Of a stretch of 64,000 nt of DNA, positions 8,626 through 17,049 are shown piece after piece. Made by a program: the position numbers and the translations under genes. Source of the DNA: Porcincola intestinalis (GTDB lineage Bacteria > Bacillota > Clostridia > Lachnospirales > Lachnospiraceae). Location of the stretch: NCBI RefSeq assembly GCF_009696445.1, contig NZ_VULZ01000005.1, forward strand, positions 62,001 to 126,000. The letters run 5' to 3'. Numbering within the stretch: the stretch's first letter is position 1; every line of letters begins with the position of its first letter. The notes under the pieces are model-generated. The model saw only the letters and a list, made by a program, of their open reading frames with translations, had not been told where the DNA came from and did not search any database.

Positions 8626-10272
8626 ATGAATCTGGGGAAGCTGAAAAATTATCTGAATCTTTTCAGCCTGCAGCAGGCAGCGGTAAGCATCAGAGACCGG
8701 TTCTTCGCGCCGGAGCATGAGGAGGTCCCCTACGAACGGTGGCTGGAACACACCCGGATTTCCTCCCGCGGCTATGCGAAGATTTCGAAGGAGGTCTTTC
8801 ATTTCCAGCCGACAATCGGCGTGTACGCTCACGCGGAGGGGAGAGACCGGGCAGCCTTCGTTCAGTCTCTGTCCCTGCAGACCTACCGGAATGTCCGGCC
8901 GCTGAAGGACTGTCCCGAGGCGGAGTATACCTTGTTTGCAGGCCCGGGCTGTACCCTGACGCCGGATATGCTGTCCTCCTGTGTGAGGCTTCTGAACGAG
9001 GACAACGGCGGGTATGTGGACCTCGTGTACTTTGACTCGGACTGCATTGATGCGGAAGGCAGGAAGACGAACCCGGCATTCCGTCCGGAATATGACCCGA
9101 TCCTGCTGAGAAAGGTTAATTATATGGGGAATGTCTTTCTTGTCAGGACAGCCTTGTTCCGGAAGGTGTCTGGGGAAATGGAGCGGGATTCGGGCGGAAA
9201 GGTCAGCCTGGACAGTGACGGCGTCCATGCTTTCCTGAAGCGTCTGTGCAAGGGTGAGCATGTCAGACCCGGGCAGGAAAGAAGCGGGACTGTCCGCCAT
9301 ATTCCGAGGATCCTCTATCATGAGGTTCTGGAAAACGCGCGGAAGGTCAGTGTGGACAGACATATTCCGCTGCTGAAGAAGGACCTGGAGCTTGTCTCCG
9401 TGATCATCCCCAACAAGGATCATGTCAGGGAACTGAAGAGCTGCATCGATTCCCTCCTGGAAGTCAACGCCTACCACAATCTGGAGATCATCATCGTCGA
9501 GAACAACAGCTCTTCGCCGGAGATTTTCCAGTACTATGAGGAGATTCAGAAGCGGGATGAGCGGATTCATGTGTACACCTATACAGGGAGCTTCAATTAT
9601 TCCAGAATCAACAATTTCGGGGCGTCGAAGGCTCATGGACGGTTTTTGCTGTTTCTGAACAATGATACCGTGATTCTGAAGCCGTCAAGCATCTGGTACC
9701 TGGCATCTCATGCCGAGAGACAGGATGTCGGTGTGGTCGGCGCTCTTCTGATCTACCCGGACCATACGGTTCAGCATGCCGGCGTCATCCTCGGGTACGG
9801 AGGTATCGCCGGGCATGCGTATCAGGGAGAGGAGCTGGGAGAGCTGCCGGGGGAGTATCCGGAACTTCTCTTTGAGCACACACGCAATGTGTCAGCCGTC
9901 ACCGGTGCCTGCATGCTGATGCGGCGGGAGGTTTATGAACAGGCCGGCGGCTTTGATGAGGAGCTGGCGGTGACATTCAATGATGTGGATCTGTGCCTCA
10001 GACTCCGGAAGGAAGGATACCGGGTTCTCATCTGCCCGAATGCCGAGTTGATTCACAATGAGTCTGCGTCCAGAGGCGCGGAGGACAGTGAAGAAAAGGT
10101 CAGACGGTTCCACCGGGAAATCGGGATTTTTGTCAGACGATGGGAAAAGGAGCTTGAAGCCGGGGATCCGTTCTACAACCCGAATCTGACGCTGACAGGG
10201 CGGACATATACCTGCAAGGATCCGGTCCGTGAAGCCAGAGCACCTTACCTGAAGTATCTGCGGATGGAGTAA
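8626..10272 (+). CDS. Double-GT2 glycosyltransferase, first domain degenerate
   Basis: Protein of 548 residues starting one base after the previous stop. The second half (from ~255) is a complete GT2 domain: VSVIIPNKDH, IIIVENNSSS, FLLFLNNDTV, and FNDVDLCLRLRKEGY. The first half has the same order of segments as the first GT2 domain of the paralogue at 14124, but where that protein has FMDHDD this one reads FAGPGC (about residue 105), so the metal-binding acidic cluster is lost. The C-terminal signature GDPFYNPNLTL is shared with two neighbours and marks a paralogous family. Probable role: adding a sugar of the surface glycan; donor unknown. Confidence 0.85.
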   Translation: MNLGKLKNYLNLFSLQQAAVSIRDRFFAPEHEEVPYERWLEHTRISSRGYAKISKEVFHFQPTIGVYAHAEGRDRAAFVQSLSLQTYRNVRPLKDCPEAEYTLFAGPGCTLTPDMLSSCVRLLNEDNGGYVDLVYFDSDCIDAEGRKTNPAFRPEYDPILLRKVNYMGNVFLVRTALFRKVSGEMERDSGGKVSLDSDGVHAFLKRLCKGEHVRPGQERSGTVRHIPRILYHEVLENARKVSVDRHIPLLKKDLELVSVIIPNKDHVRELKSCIDSLLEVNAYHNLEIIIVENNSSSPEIFQYYEEIQKRDERIHVYTYTGSFNYSRINNFGASKAHGRFLLFLNNDTVILKPSSIWYLASHAERQDVGVVGALLIYPDHTVQHAGVILGYGGIAGHAYQGEELGELPGEYPELLFEHTRNVSAVTGACMLMRREVYEQAGGFDEELAVTFNDVDLCLRLRKEGYRVLICPNAELIHNESASRGAEDSEEKVRRFHREIGIFVRRWEKELEAGDPFYNPNLTLTGRTYTCKDPVREARAPYLKYLRME

Positions 10273-10277
10273 CCAGA

Positions 10278-12077
10278 GTGATGACAGGGAAAATTCAAAA
10301 GGGACTTGTCTATCTGAAAAACAGGGGGATCAGGGAATTCACTGCCAGGGCGGCGGAGAAGCTGGCAGATGCCCGTTTTGACTATAACAGGTGGGTACGC
10401 GCGCAGGAGCCTTCGCCTCTGGAGATGGGGTATCAGAAAAGTCTGAGAATAGGGAGCATGCCGAAGATCCGGGTGATGATCCTTCAGCAGGAGGGAGAAC
10501 CGGTGAGGGGAAAAGCCTTCCGCAGAACAGAAGAAACGCTCCGCCGGCAGACATACCTGAATGCAGAGCTGTGTGATGCCCTGACAACTCAGGTGAGCGA
10601 TGAGGATCTCATCGTTTTTGTAAGAGCCGGGGACCTGCTTCCGCCCCATGCCCTGTTTGAGCTTGCGCGTGCAATTCTGGATGGGAGCAGCTGCGTGTAC
10701 TCGGATGAGGACAGGTACAGGCTGGCGAAGGACGGAGAACGGGAGAAGCTAATGCTGTCCGATCCGCTTTTCAAGCCGGATTATGATCCGGATTATCTGA
10801 GGTCGGTCCCGTATATCGGCTCTCTTTTTGGAGTGAAGGCAGGGATCCTCCGCAGGGCTGCGCATATACTGCGAGGTGCTGCCGGTATGCCGACGGCTGA
10901 ACTGGCTGATCCGGCTGTCTACTATGAGATGACGCTACTCTGTACGGAGCTTTCACGGGAACATGTAGCGCATGTCCCGAAGATTCTATGCCATGCGGCT
11001 GGCCGGAAGGAGAAGATCGTGGTGAGCCAGAGCGATGCGGGAGGAAAGCCGCAGGACGAAGAGGCGATGCGTCGGCAGGAGAATCAGGTCAGGGATGATG
11101 CATTTATACAGGTGCTCAAGCGTGATCTCAGCAGAAAGGGAGAGGCAGGCATCGTGGAGCGGGGAAGAGGGCCTCTCTGTTTCCATATCCGGTATCTGCA
11201 TCCGGAAAGCCCGCTTGTCAGCCTTGTCATTCCAAACAAGGATCATGCCTCGATGCTGAAACGCTGTCTGGATTCAGTCTGCAGCCTGACGACCTGGGAG
11301 AGACTGGAGATTATCATTGTCGAAAACAATTCAAGTGAACCTGAAACTTTTTCGTTTTATGACACATTGAAGGAAGGAATGTACAGGCAGCTGCCGGTCC
11401 GGGTTGTCCGGTACCGGGAGAAGGGGTTTCATTTTTCCGCGATCATCAATGAAGGGGTTCGGGAGGCCGCGGGCGACTATGTGGTTCTGATGAACAATGA
11501 TGTGACGGTCAAGACACCGGACTGGATTGAGAGGCTGCTGTCTCAGTGTATGAGGGAGAAGGTCGGAGCAGTTGGCCCGAAGCTTTTGTATCCGGACGGG
11601 ACTGTCCAGTCTGCGGGGATTGTCATCGGAATCATGGGCTTTGCAGGCAGCATGATGGTTGGCGGGAAGAATGAGGATCCGGGCTATATGAACCGTGCCG
11701 CGGCTGTCAGCAGGATGAGTGCTGTGACAGCGGCCTGCATGATGGTTTCAAGGGAGGCATTCTGGCGGGCAGGCGGGTTCTCAATGGAATTTCCGGTGGC
11801 GTTGAATGATGTGGATTTCTGCCTCCGGCTTGGTGAAGCCGGCTATCACATTCTTTTTGAACCGACTGCAGAGCTGTATCATCATGAGTCAGCCAGCAGG
11901 GGATATGAGAACAGCAGGGAGAAGTCAAAGCGCTTTGAAAACGAAAAGCGGCATTTCCGAAAAAAATGGGAGAAGACTCTGAAGGAGGGAGACCCCCATT
12001 ACAATCCGAATCTTTCTCTGAGAACGTGTCATTACGAGATCAACGCCGGTGTGCCGAAATGGCTGATTTGCGGCTGA
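10278..12077 (+). CDS. Double-GT2 glycosyltransferase, first domain degenerate
   Basis: Protein of 599 residues, paralogous to the previous gene and to the one at 14124. A GTG at 10278 and an ATG at 10281 are both possible starts. The second domain (from ~312) is an intact GT2 (VSLVIPNKDHA, EIIIVENNSSE, VVLMNNDVTV, ALNDVDFCLRLGEAGY). The first domain reads VFVRAGD near residue 114 at the place of the paralogue's FMDHDD, so it is probably not catalytic, though YSDEDRYRL and FKPDYDPDYL segments are conserved. It ends with GDPHYNPNLSL. The stop lies inside a promoter for the next transcription unit. Confidence 0.85.
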   Translation: MMTGKIQKGLVYLKNRGIREFTARAAEKLADARFDYNRWVRAQEPSPLEMGYQKSLRIGSMPKIRVMILQQEGEPVRGKAFRRTEETLRRQTYLNAELCDALTTQVSDEDLIVFVRAGDLLPPHALFELARAILDGSSCVYSDEDRYRLAKDGEREKLMLSDPLFKPDYDPDYLRSVPYIGSLFGVKAGILRRAAHILRGAAGMPTAELADPAVYYEMTLLCTELSREHVAHVPKILCHAAGRKEKIVVSQSDAGGKPQDEEAMRRQENQVRDDAFIQVLKRDLSRKGEAGIVERGRGPLCFHIRYLHPESPLVSLVIPNKDHASMLKRCLDSVCSLTTWERLEIIIVENNSSEPETFSFYDTLKEGMYRQLPVRVVRYREKGFHFSAIINEGVREAAGDYVVLMNNDVTVKTPDWIERLLSQCMREKVGAVGPKLLYPDGTVQSAGIVIGIMGFAGSMMVGGKNEDPGYMNRAAAVSRMSAVTAACMMVSREAFWRAGGFSMEFPVALNDVDFCLRLGEAGYHILFEPTAELYHHESASRGYENSREKSKRFENEKRHFRKKWEKTLKEGDPHYNPNLSLRTCHYEINAGVPKWLICG

Positions 12078-12096
12078 GGGCTCCGGATGCTATAAT
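12068..12096 (+). promoter_or_regulatory. Probable sigma-A promoter for the flippase/WecE genes
   Basis: TTGCGG at 12068-12073, a 17-base spacer and a perfect TATAAT at 12091-12096. It overlaps the stop of the preceding glycosyltransferase gene and stands ~95 bases ahead of the small flippase gene, suggesting separate control inside the cluster. The leader contains a short inverted repeat (AGCCGC at ~12104, GCGGCT at ~12124). Confidence 0.6.
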
Positions 12097-12190
12097 GAAA
12101 AACCAGCCGCACGGAGGGCATGGCGGCTTTGACTCACGGAACCTGGAAAGAGAACGATGAGATCAGAAGAGAAGGGGGATCATCCGGAAT

Positions 12191-12613
12191 ATGAAGAAAA
12201 ATAAGGGGCTTGAGGTGCCCATTCTTTGGTTTCTTGCGCTCCACCTGAGCCTGATTGTGAATTCCATACAGGGTGTGTTCTCCAAGCTGGCAGGCCGTGA
12301 AAAAACGCTGTCACCTATGTGGATCCTTTTTTTCGGGCTGATGTTCGTCGCCCTGTTCACATTTGCCGTTGCCTGGCAGCAGGTGCTTAAGCACATGTCG
12401 CTGACCTTTGCCTTCACCAACAAGCCGATCACCATTATCTGGGGGCTTGTGTGGGGCGTCCTGATCTTTCAGGAAAAGGTGACCTGGAATATGGTTCTGG
12501 GTTCGGTCATCATCCTGGTCGGGATCATGGTCGGTGTCAGCGGCGGTCAACCGCAGCAGAAGACCGGAAGCCTCGTGGCTGGCGGCGAAGCCGGAAAGGA
12601 GGAGCAGCACTGA
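12191..12613 (+). CDS. Small multidrug-resistance/EamA-type membrane protein, ArnE/ArnF-like subunit 1
   Basis: Protein of 140 residues with four hydrophobic segments and the SMR/EamA pattern (FGLMFVALFTFAVAW, LTFAFTNKPITIIWG, FQEKVTWNMVLGSVIILVGI). It overlaps the following gene by one base (TGATG), and that gene encodes a second protein of the same fold. Paired small subunits are the form of ArnE/ArnF, which flips undecaprenyl-phosphate-aminosugar across the membrane. Here the pair sits directly before WecE, which makes an amino-deoxy sugar nucleotide, so a lipid-linked sugar flippase is the best reading. A drug exporter is an alternative but fits the context less well. Confidence 0.75.
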   Translation: MKKNKGLEVPILWFLALHLSLIVNSIQGVFSKLAGREKTLSPMWILFFGLMFVALFTFAVAWQQVLKHMSLTFAFTNKPITIIWGLVWGVLIFQEKVTWNMVLGSVIILVGIMVGVSGGQPQQKTGSLVAGGEAGKEEQH

Positions 12614-12966
12614 TGTTTACGGGACTGTGGAAATATCTCCTGATCTGGATCATTTCCGTGTTTATTTCTTCCATTGCGCAGGTGATGCTCAAGGTTGAGG
12701 CAAACAAGACACACAAGACCAGGCTTCAGGAATATCTGAATCCGATGGTTGCCGGCGCATACGGCATCTTTTTTGTGTCGGTCTTTCTGACCTACTATGC
12801 GCTGAAATATGTACCGCTGACCTACTCGCCGATCGTCGAGCCGCTCAGCTATATCTTTGTACCTGTGATCGGGGTGCTGCTTCTGCACGAGAAGCTGTCA
12901 AAGCGCAGAATTCTGGGCATGCTGATCATGATCGCGGGAATCGCGGTTTTTTCAATTGGAGGCTGA
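12613..12966 (+). CDS. Small EamA/SMR-type membrane protein, ArnE/ArnF-like subunit 2
   Basis: Protein of 117 residues with four hydrophobic segments. The start ATG overlaps the preceding stop (TGATG), and the sequence fits the family from this point: SIAQVMLKVEANK in the first helix, YALKYVPLTYSPIVEPLSY in the third and LHEKLSKRRILGMLIMIAGI in the fourth. An open frame extending further upstream overlaps the first subunit and is not used. Translational coupling with its partner suggests a heterodimer with fixed stoichiometry. See the partner entry for the flippase reasoning. Confidence 0.8.
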   Translation: MFTGLWKYLLIWIISVFISSIAQVMLKVEANKTHKTRLQEYLNPMVAGAYGIFFVSVFLTYYALKYVPLTYSPIVEPLSYIFVPVIGVLLLHEKLSKRRILGMLIMIAGIAVFSIGG

Positions 12967-12967
12967 C

Positions 12968-14101
12968 ATGATTGATTTCAACAGACCACCCATTGTCGGG
13001 ACAGAGCAGAAGTATTTCCAGGAAGCGCTGGAGAGCGGCAAGCTCTGCGGGGACGGGAACTTTACAAAGCGGGCTTCTGCCTGGCTGGAGAACAAGTTCC
13101 AGGTCCGCTACTGTTATCTGACGACATCCTGCACGGCAGCTCTGGAGATGGGAAGCTGGCTGTGCAGTCTTGAACCTGGCGACGAGGTGATCATGCCGTC
13201 CTACACGTTTGTGTCGACCGCAGATGCTTTTGTCCTGCGCGGGGCAAAGATTGTCTATGTCGACATCGATCCGAAGACCATGAACATGAACGCGGATCTG
13301 ATTGAGGAAGCCATTACGGATCGGACACGGGCGATCGTCCCGGTCCATTATGCAGGAGTTGCCTGTGACATGGACAAGATCATGGCGATAGCGAAAAAGC
13401 ACAATCTGAAGGTGGTCGAGGATGCCGCACAGGGGGTGAATGCCTACTACAGAGGAAAGGCACTCGGGACGATCGGGGATTATGGCTGCTACAGCTTTCA
13501 TGAGACAAAGAATTATTCCATGGGAGAAGGCGGAGCGATTGTATTCAACAGGGAAGAAGACCGGGAGCGCGCGGAGATTGTCCGGGAGAAGGGAACGAAC
13601 CGGAGCAAGTTCTTCCGCGGTCAGATTGACAAGTACACATGGGTGGACTATGGCTCTTCGTATCTGCCGTCTGAGCTGAATGTCGCTTATCTCTGGGCCC
13701 AGCTGCAGGTTTTCGATCAGATCCAGGAAAAACGGATGGCCATCTGGAATTATTATAATGAAACGCTGAAACCGCTTGCCGATGCAGGGTATATCGAGCA
13801 GCCGTATATTCCGGATTACGCGCAGCATAATGCACATATGTACTATATCAAGGTGAAGGACCTGAATGTCAGGACAGACCTGATCCGGTACATGAAGGAG
13901 AAGGGGGTTCTGTGTGTCTTCCACTATATCCCGCTTCATCTTTCGGAGGCAGGAAGGCGGTTCGGGCGGTTCTCAGGGGAGGATGTCTATACGACGAGGG
14001 AGTCCGAGCGGCTGATGCGCCTTCCGATGTTCTACAATCTGGAAGAGAAGGACATGGAATATACAGCAGAATGTCTGCTGAACTATCCAGGGTTTCACTA
14101 A
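12968..14101 (+). CDS. wecE: dTDP-4-amino-4,6-dideoxygalactose transaminase
   Basis: Protein of 377 residues; start ATG at 12968 is preceded by TTGGAGG and begins one base after the previous stop. It is a PLP-dependent DegT/DnrJ/EryC1/StrS aminotransferase and matches WecE (RffA) closely over its length: GSGKLCGDG near the start, EVIMPSYTFVSTADAFVLRG, VEDAAQGV, the PLP-lysine segment SFHETKNY, REKGTNRS, KYTWVDYGSSYL and VFHYIPLH. The enzyme converts dTDP-4-keto-6-deoxyglucose to dTDP-4-amino-4,6-dideoxygalactose. The glycan is therefore likely to contain that amino sugar or a derivative. No other dTDP-sugar genes are seen in this window, so they must lie elsewhere. Confidence 0.92.
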   Translation: MIDFNRPPIVGTEQKYFQEALESGKLCGDGNFTKRASAWLENKFQVRYCYLTTSCTAALEMGSWLCSLEPGDEVIMPSYTFVSTADAFVLRGAKIVYVDIDPKTMNMNADLIEEAITDRTRAIVPVHYAGVACDMDKIMAIAKKHNLKVVEDAAQGVNAYYRGKALGTIGDYGCYSFHETKNYSMGEGGAIVFNREEDRERAEIVREKGTNRSKFFRGQIDKYTWVDYGSSYLPSELNVAYLWAQLQVFDQIQEKRMAIWNYYNETLKPLADAGYIEQPYIPDYAQHNAHMYYIKVKDLNVRTDLIRYMKEKGVLCVFHYIPLHLSEAGRRFGRFSGEDVYTTRESERLMRLPMFYNLEEKDMEYTAECLLNYPGFH

Positions 14102-14123
14102 GCGCTCGTCAGGAGACGGTTGA

Positions 14124-16013
14124 ATGGATTCGATGCTTCGGAAGTTCAAACCCTATTACATCCGGAAAGCGTTTCGCTATCTGCGCCACTATGGACTGCA
14201 TGACTTTGCCGTCAGGGTGCAGGAACGTCTGGCACCGGAGCATGTTCCGTACAGCCCGTGGTTTGAAAAGCGAAGGGCGAACGGGGAGGAGCTCGCTGCG
14301 CAGAGAAGGGAAGCAGAGGCATATCTGAGATCCGGGAAGAAGGAGCAGGAGCCGCTTTTTTCGGTGATTGTGCCGATCTACCGGACACCGGAGCGGTACC
14401 TTCAGGAGATGGCGCAGTCTGTGCTCAGTCAGTCCTTCCCTGATTTTGAGCTTATACTGGTGAATGCCAGTCCGGATGACCGGAGATGTTCAGCGTCCCT
14501 GCGAGTGCTGGAGGAAAAGGACAGACGGGTGCGCGTACTCGCTCTCTCTGAAAACCAGGGAATCGCGCAGAACACAAATGCCGGGCTTTTCTCTGCGCGG
14601 GGGGATTATGTCTGTTTCATGGACCACGATGACAGAATTGAGCCCGACGCGCTGTATCATGCCTGGAAGGCAATCGTCTCTGCCTGCGGGGCCGGAAGAA
14701 AGGAGCCGCTTCTGCTCTACACCGATGAGGACAAGATCCGGGACGACGGGAAGGGCGGGGAAGAGCATTTTCAGCCGCATTTCAAGCCTGATTTCAATCT
14801 GGATCTGCTCCGCTCCAATAACTATATCTGCCATTTCCTGATTGTGAAGACATCGATTGCCAGGGAAGCGGGCGGATTTGACAGCATGTATGACGGGGCT
14901 CAGGATTATGACTTCATTCTCCGGTGTACAGATCTCATCCGGGCACAATGTGGATGCGGGTACGGGAGGGAGGCTCAGCCTGGGATCGTGCATATCCCGC
15001 GTGTTCTGTATGCGTGGCGCGTCCATGAACAGTCGACTGCTGACAACCCGGAAAGCAAGTCCTATGCCTATGACGCCGGAAGAAGAGCGCTTCTTGCACA
15101 CCTTGACCGGTGCGGCGAGAAAGGGGACGTGGTGGTGAGTCCGGACTTCGGGTTCTACCGGATCCGGTACCGGGAGGAGGTACACCCGCTCGTCTCCATC
15201 ATCATCCCCAACCATGAGCAGCGGGAGGTTCTTCAGAAGTGCATCGATGCGATCCATGCCCATACGGACTATGACCGCTATGAAGTGATCGTCGTTGAGA
15301 ACAATTCCACTTCCCGTGAAATTCTCTCATACTACAAGAGTATTCAGGGAAATGACCATGTGCGCGTTGTCAGGTGGAAGGGAGCATCGTTCAACTTTTC
15401 GTCTGTATGCAACAAAGGGGCAGATCAGGCACACGGAACCTATCTGGTCTTCATGAACAACGATGTGGAGGTGAAGGACGGATGGCTGACGGAGCTTCTT
15501 TCGGTCTGTGAGCGCCCGGGAGTCGGAGCCGCAGGGTCGAAGCTCTTTTATCCGGACGGGAAAATCCAGTCAGCCGGAGTTGTGATCGGGATCGGTCAGG
15601 TTGCCGGGAGTCTGTTTACAGGGATGAACGGCGCGTTTGGCGGCTATCTGCACAAGGCATCGCTCATGCAGGACCTGTCAGCTGTGACCGGTGCGCTGAT
15701 GATGGTGCGGCGAGAGATCTTCGAGCAGGTGGGCGGCTTCAGAAAGGAGCTGGCAGTAGCCTTCAATGATGTGGATCTCTGCCTGAAGCTTCGGGAGAAG
15801 GGCTGGCTTGTCGTCTATGATCCGTTTGCGCAGGCCATCCACCATGAGTCGGTCTCAAGGGGCGACGAGTACACGAAGGAGAAGGCGGAGCGCTTCAGGA
15901 AAGAGGCTGCCTTCATGAAGGCGGCATGGCCGGATTATTACGAACAAGGAGATCCCTTCTATAATCCGAATCTGTCGTTAAAACGCTGGGATTATTCCCT
16001 GAGTGATGACTGA
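14124..16013 (+). CDS. Double-GT2 glycosyltransferase with two intact domains
   Basis: Protein of 629 residues, start ATG preceded by AGGAGA. Domain 1 (~77-330) is an intact GT2: FSVIVPIYRTPE, FMDHDDRIEPDAL at ~164-176 and GGFDSMYDGAQDYDFILRC. Domain 2 (~355-600) is a second GT2: VSIIIPNHEQRE, VIVVENNSTS, LVFMNNDVEV, AFNDVDLCLKLREKGW. The C-terminal signature GDPFYNPNLSL ties it to the proteins at 8626 and 10278, where the first domain has lost its acidic cluster. Possibly a processive or alternating polymerase-type transferase, as known for other two-domain GT2 enzymes; this is inference. Confidence 0.88.
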   Translation: MDSMLRKFKPYYIRKAFRYLRHYGLHDFAVRVQERLAPEHVPYSPWFEKRRANGEELAAQRREAEAYLRSGKKEQEPLFSVIVPIYRTPERYLQEMAQSVLSQSFPDFELILVNASPDDRRCSASLRVLEEKDRRVRVLALSENQGIAQNTNAGLFSARGDYVCFMDHDDRIEPDALYHAWKAIVSACGAGRKEPLLLYTDEDKIRDDGKGGEEHFQPHFKPDFNLDLLRSNNYICHFLIVKTSIAREAGGFDSMYDGAQDYDFILRCTDLIRAQCGCGYGREAQPGIVHIPRVLYAWRVHEQSTADNPESKSYAYDAGRRALLAHLDRCGEKGDVVVSPDFGFYRIRYREEVHPLVSIIIPNHEQREVLQKCIDAIHAHTDYDRYEVIVVENNSTSREILSYYKSIQGNDHVRVVRWKGASFNFSSVCNKGADQAHGTYLVFMNNDVEVKDGWLTELLSVCERPGVGAAGSKLFYPDGKIQSAGVVIGIGQVAGSLFTGMNGAFGGYLHKASLMQDLSAVTGALMMVRREIFEQVGGFRKELAVAFNDVDLCLKLREKGWLVVYDPFAQAIHHESVSRGDEYTKEKAERFRKEAAFMKAAWPDYYEQGDPFYNPNLSLKRWDYSLSDD

Positions 16014-16014
16014 T

Positions 16015-17043
16015 ATGAAGATTGTGACGGTCGTGATACCCAATTTCAATGGCATGAAATATCTGGAGGGCTGCCTGTCCTCGCTTCGGAAGCAGACCGA
16101 GCAGCGCTTCGAGACAATCCTGATCGATAACGGATCGGAGGACGGGAGCGTGGAATATGTGCGCACGCATTTTCCGGAGGTCCATGTCAGGGCTTACAGG
16201 GAAAATACCGGTTTCTGTCATGCTGTAAACGATGGGATTCTGCTGGCGAAGACGCCATATGTCTTTCTGCTGAACAATGACACGGTCCTCGAGGAGACGG
16301 CACTGGGGGCGCTTGTCAGGGCGATGGAGAAGGGCGGAAGCAGGGTCTTTTCATGCTGTTCAAAACTTGTCAGCCTGACGGATCCCGGGAAAATGGATGA
16401 TGCGGGCGATTTCTTCTGCGCGCTGGGCTGGGCTTTTGCGCGTGGAAAGGGACAAAGTGCTGCGCGCTATGACCGGCAGGAGGCGTGTTTTGCCTGCTGT
16501 GCTGCGGCAGCGCTGTACAGACGGGAGGTCTTCTCCCAGATCGGTCTTTTTGACGAGCGGCATTTTGCTTATCTGGAGGACATCGATGTCGGCTGGCGGG
16601 CAAGACTTGCCGGCTACACGAATCTTTATGTGCCTGGGGCGGTTGTCCGGCATGCGGGAAGCGCGACGAGCGGCTCCCGCTACAATGCCTTCAAGGTTGA
16701 AAAGGCAGCCCGGAATAACCTCTATATGATCCATAAGAACATGCCGCCCTGGCAGCTGGCATTGAATGCGCCGCTCTTTCTGACAGGAACGCTCATCAAG
16801 CTTTGCTGGTTTTCCGGGAAGGGATTTGGAAGAGCCTACTGCTCGGGGCTCGCACAGGGCCTCAGCATGTCGGCGGGGATTTCTCCGGGGAGGGGGCCGG
16901 TCTGGTCTGACGGTATGAAGGCGAGAAGGAAAAAAGCAGGAATGCCCGGGAAAGTCCAAAAGTCCGGCGGGCTGAAAGCCTGCATGAAGGTTCAGCGGGA
17001 GCTCTGGCTCGGGCTGAAACCGCTCGTTGAGACCTGGAGGTGA
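16015..17043 (+). CDS. GT2 glycosyltransferase (rhamnosyltransferase-like)
   Basis: Protein of about 342 residues. Possible starts are GTG 16003, ATG 16006 and ATG 16015; the last gives the usual GT2 N-terminus MKIVTVVIPNFNG and starts one base after the previous stop. Motifs: ILIDNGSEDGS, ENTGFCHAVNDG, FLLNNDTVLEE and FDERHFAYLEDIDVGWRARLAGY, the pattern of the dTDP-rhamnosyltransferase-like GT2 group. A hydrophobic stretch near residues 245-270 and a basic C-terminus may anchor it to the membrane. The donor sugar is not determined by these motifs. Confidence 0.87.
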   Translation: MKIVTVVIPNFNGMKYLEGCLSSLRKQTEQRFETILIDNGSEDGSVEYVRTHFPEVHVRAYRENTGFCHAVNDGILLAKTPYVFLLNNDTVLEETALGALVRAMEKGGSRVFSCCSKLVSLTDPGKMDDAGDFFCALGWAFARGKGQSAARYDRQEACFACCAAAALYRREVFSQIGLFDERHFAYLEDIDVGWRARLAGYTNLYVPGAVVRHAGSATSGSRYNAFKVEKAARNNLYMIHKNMPPWQLALNAPLFLTGTLIKLCWFSGKGFGRAYCSGLAQGLSMSAGISPGRGPVWSDGMKARRKKAGMPGKVQKSGGLKACMKVQRELWLGLKPLVETWR

Positions 17044-17049
17044 GGACGC

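Noticed and set aside
8365-9636. Long open frame on the - strand (423 codons) opposite two glycosyltransferase genes
   Set aside because: It lies antisense to strongly recognisable + strand proteins, has no ribosome site and no recognisable motif; GC-rich codon positions keep the reverse frame open by chance.
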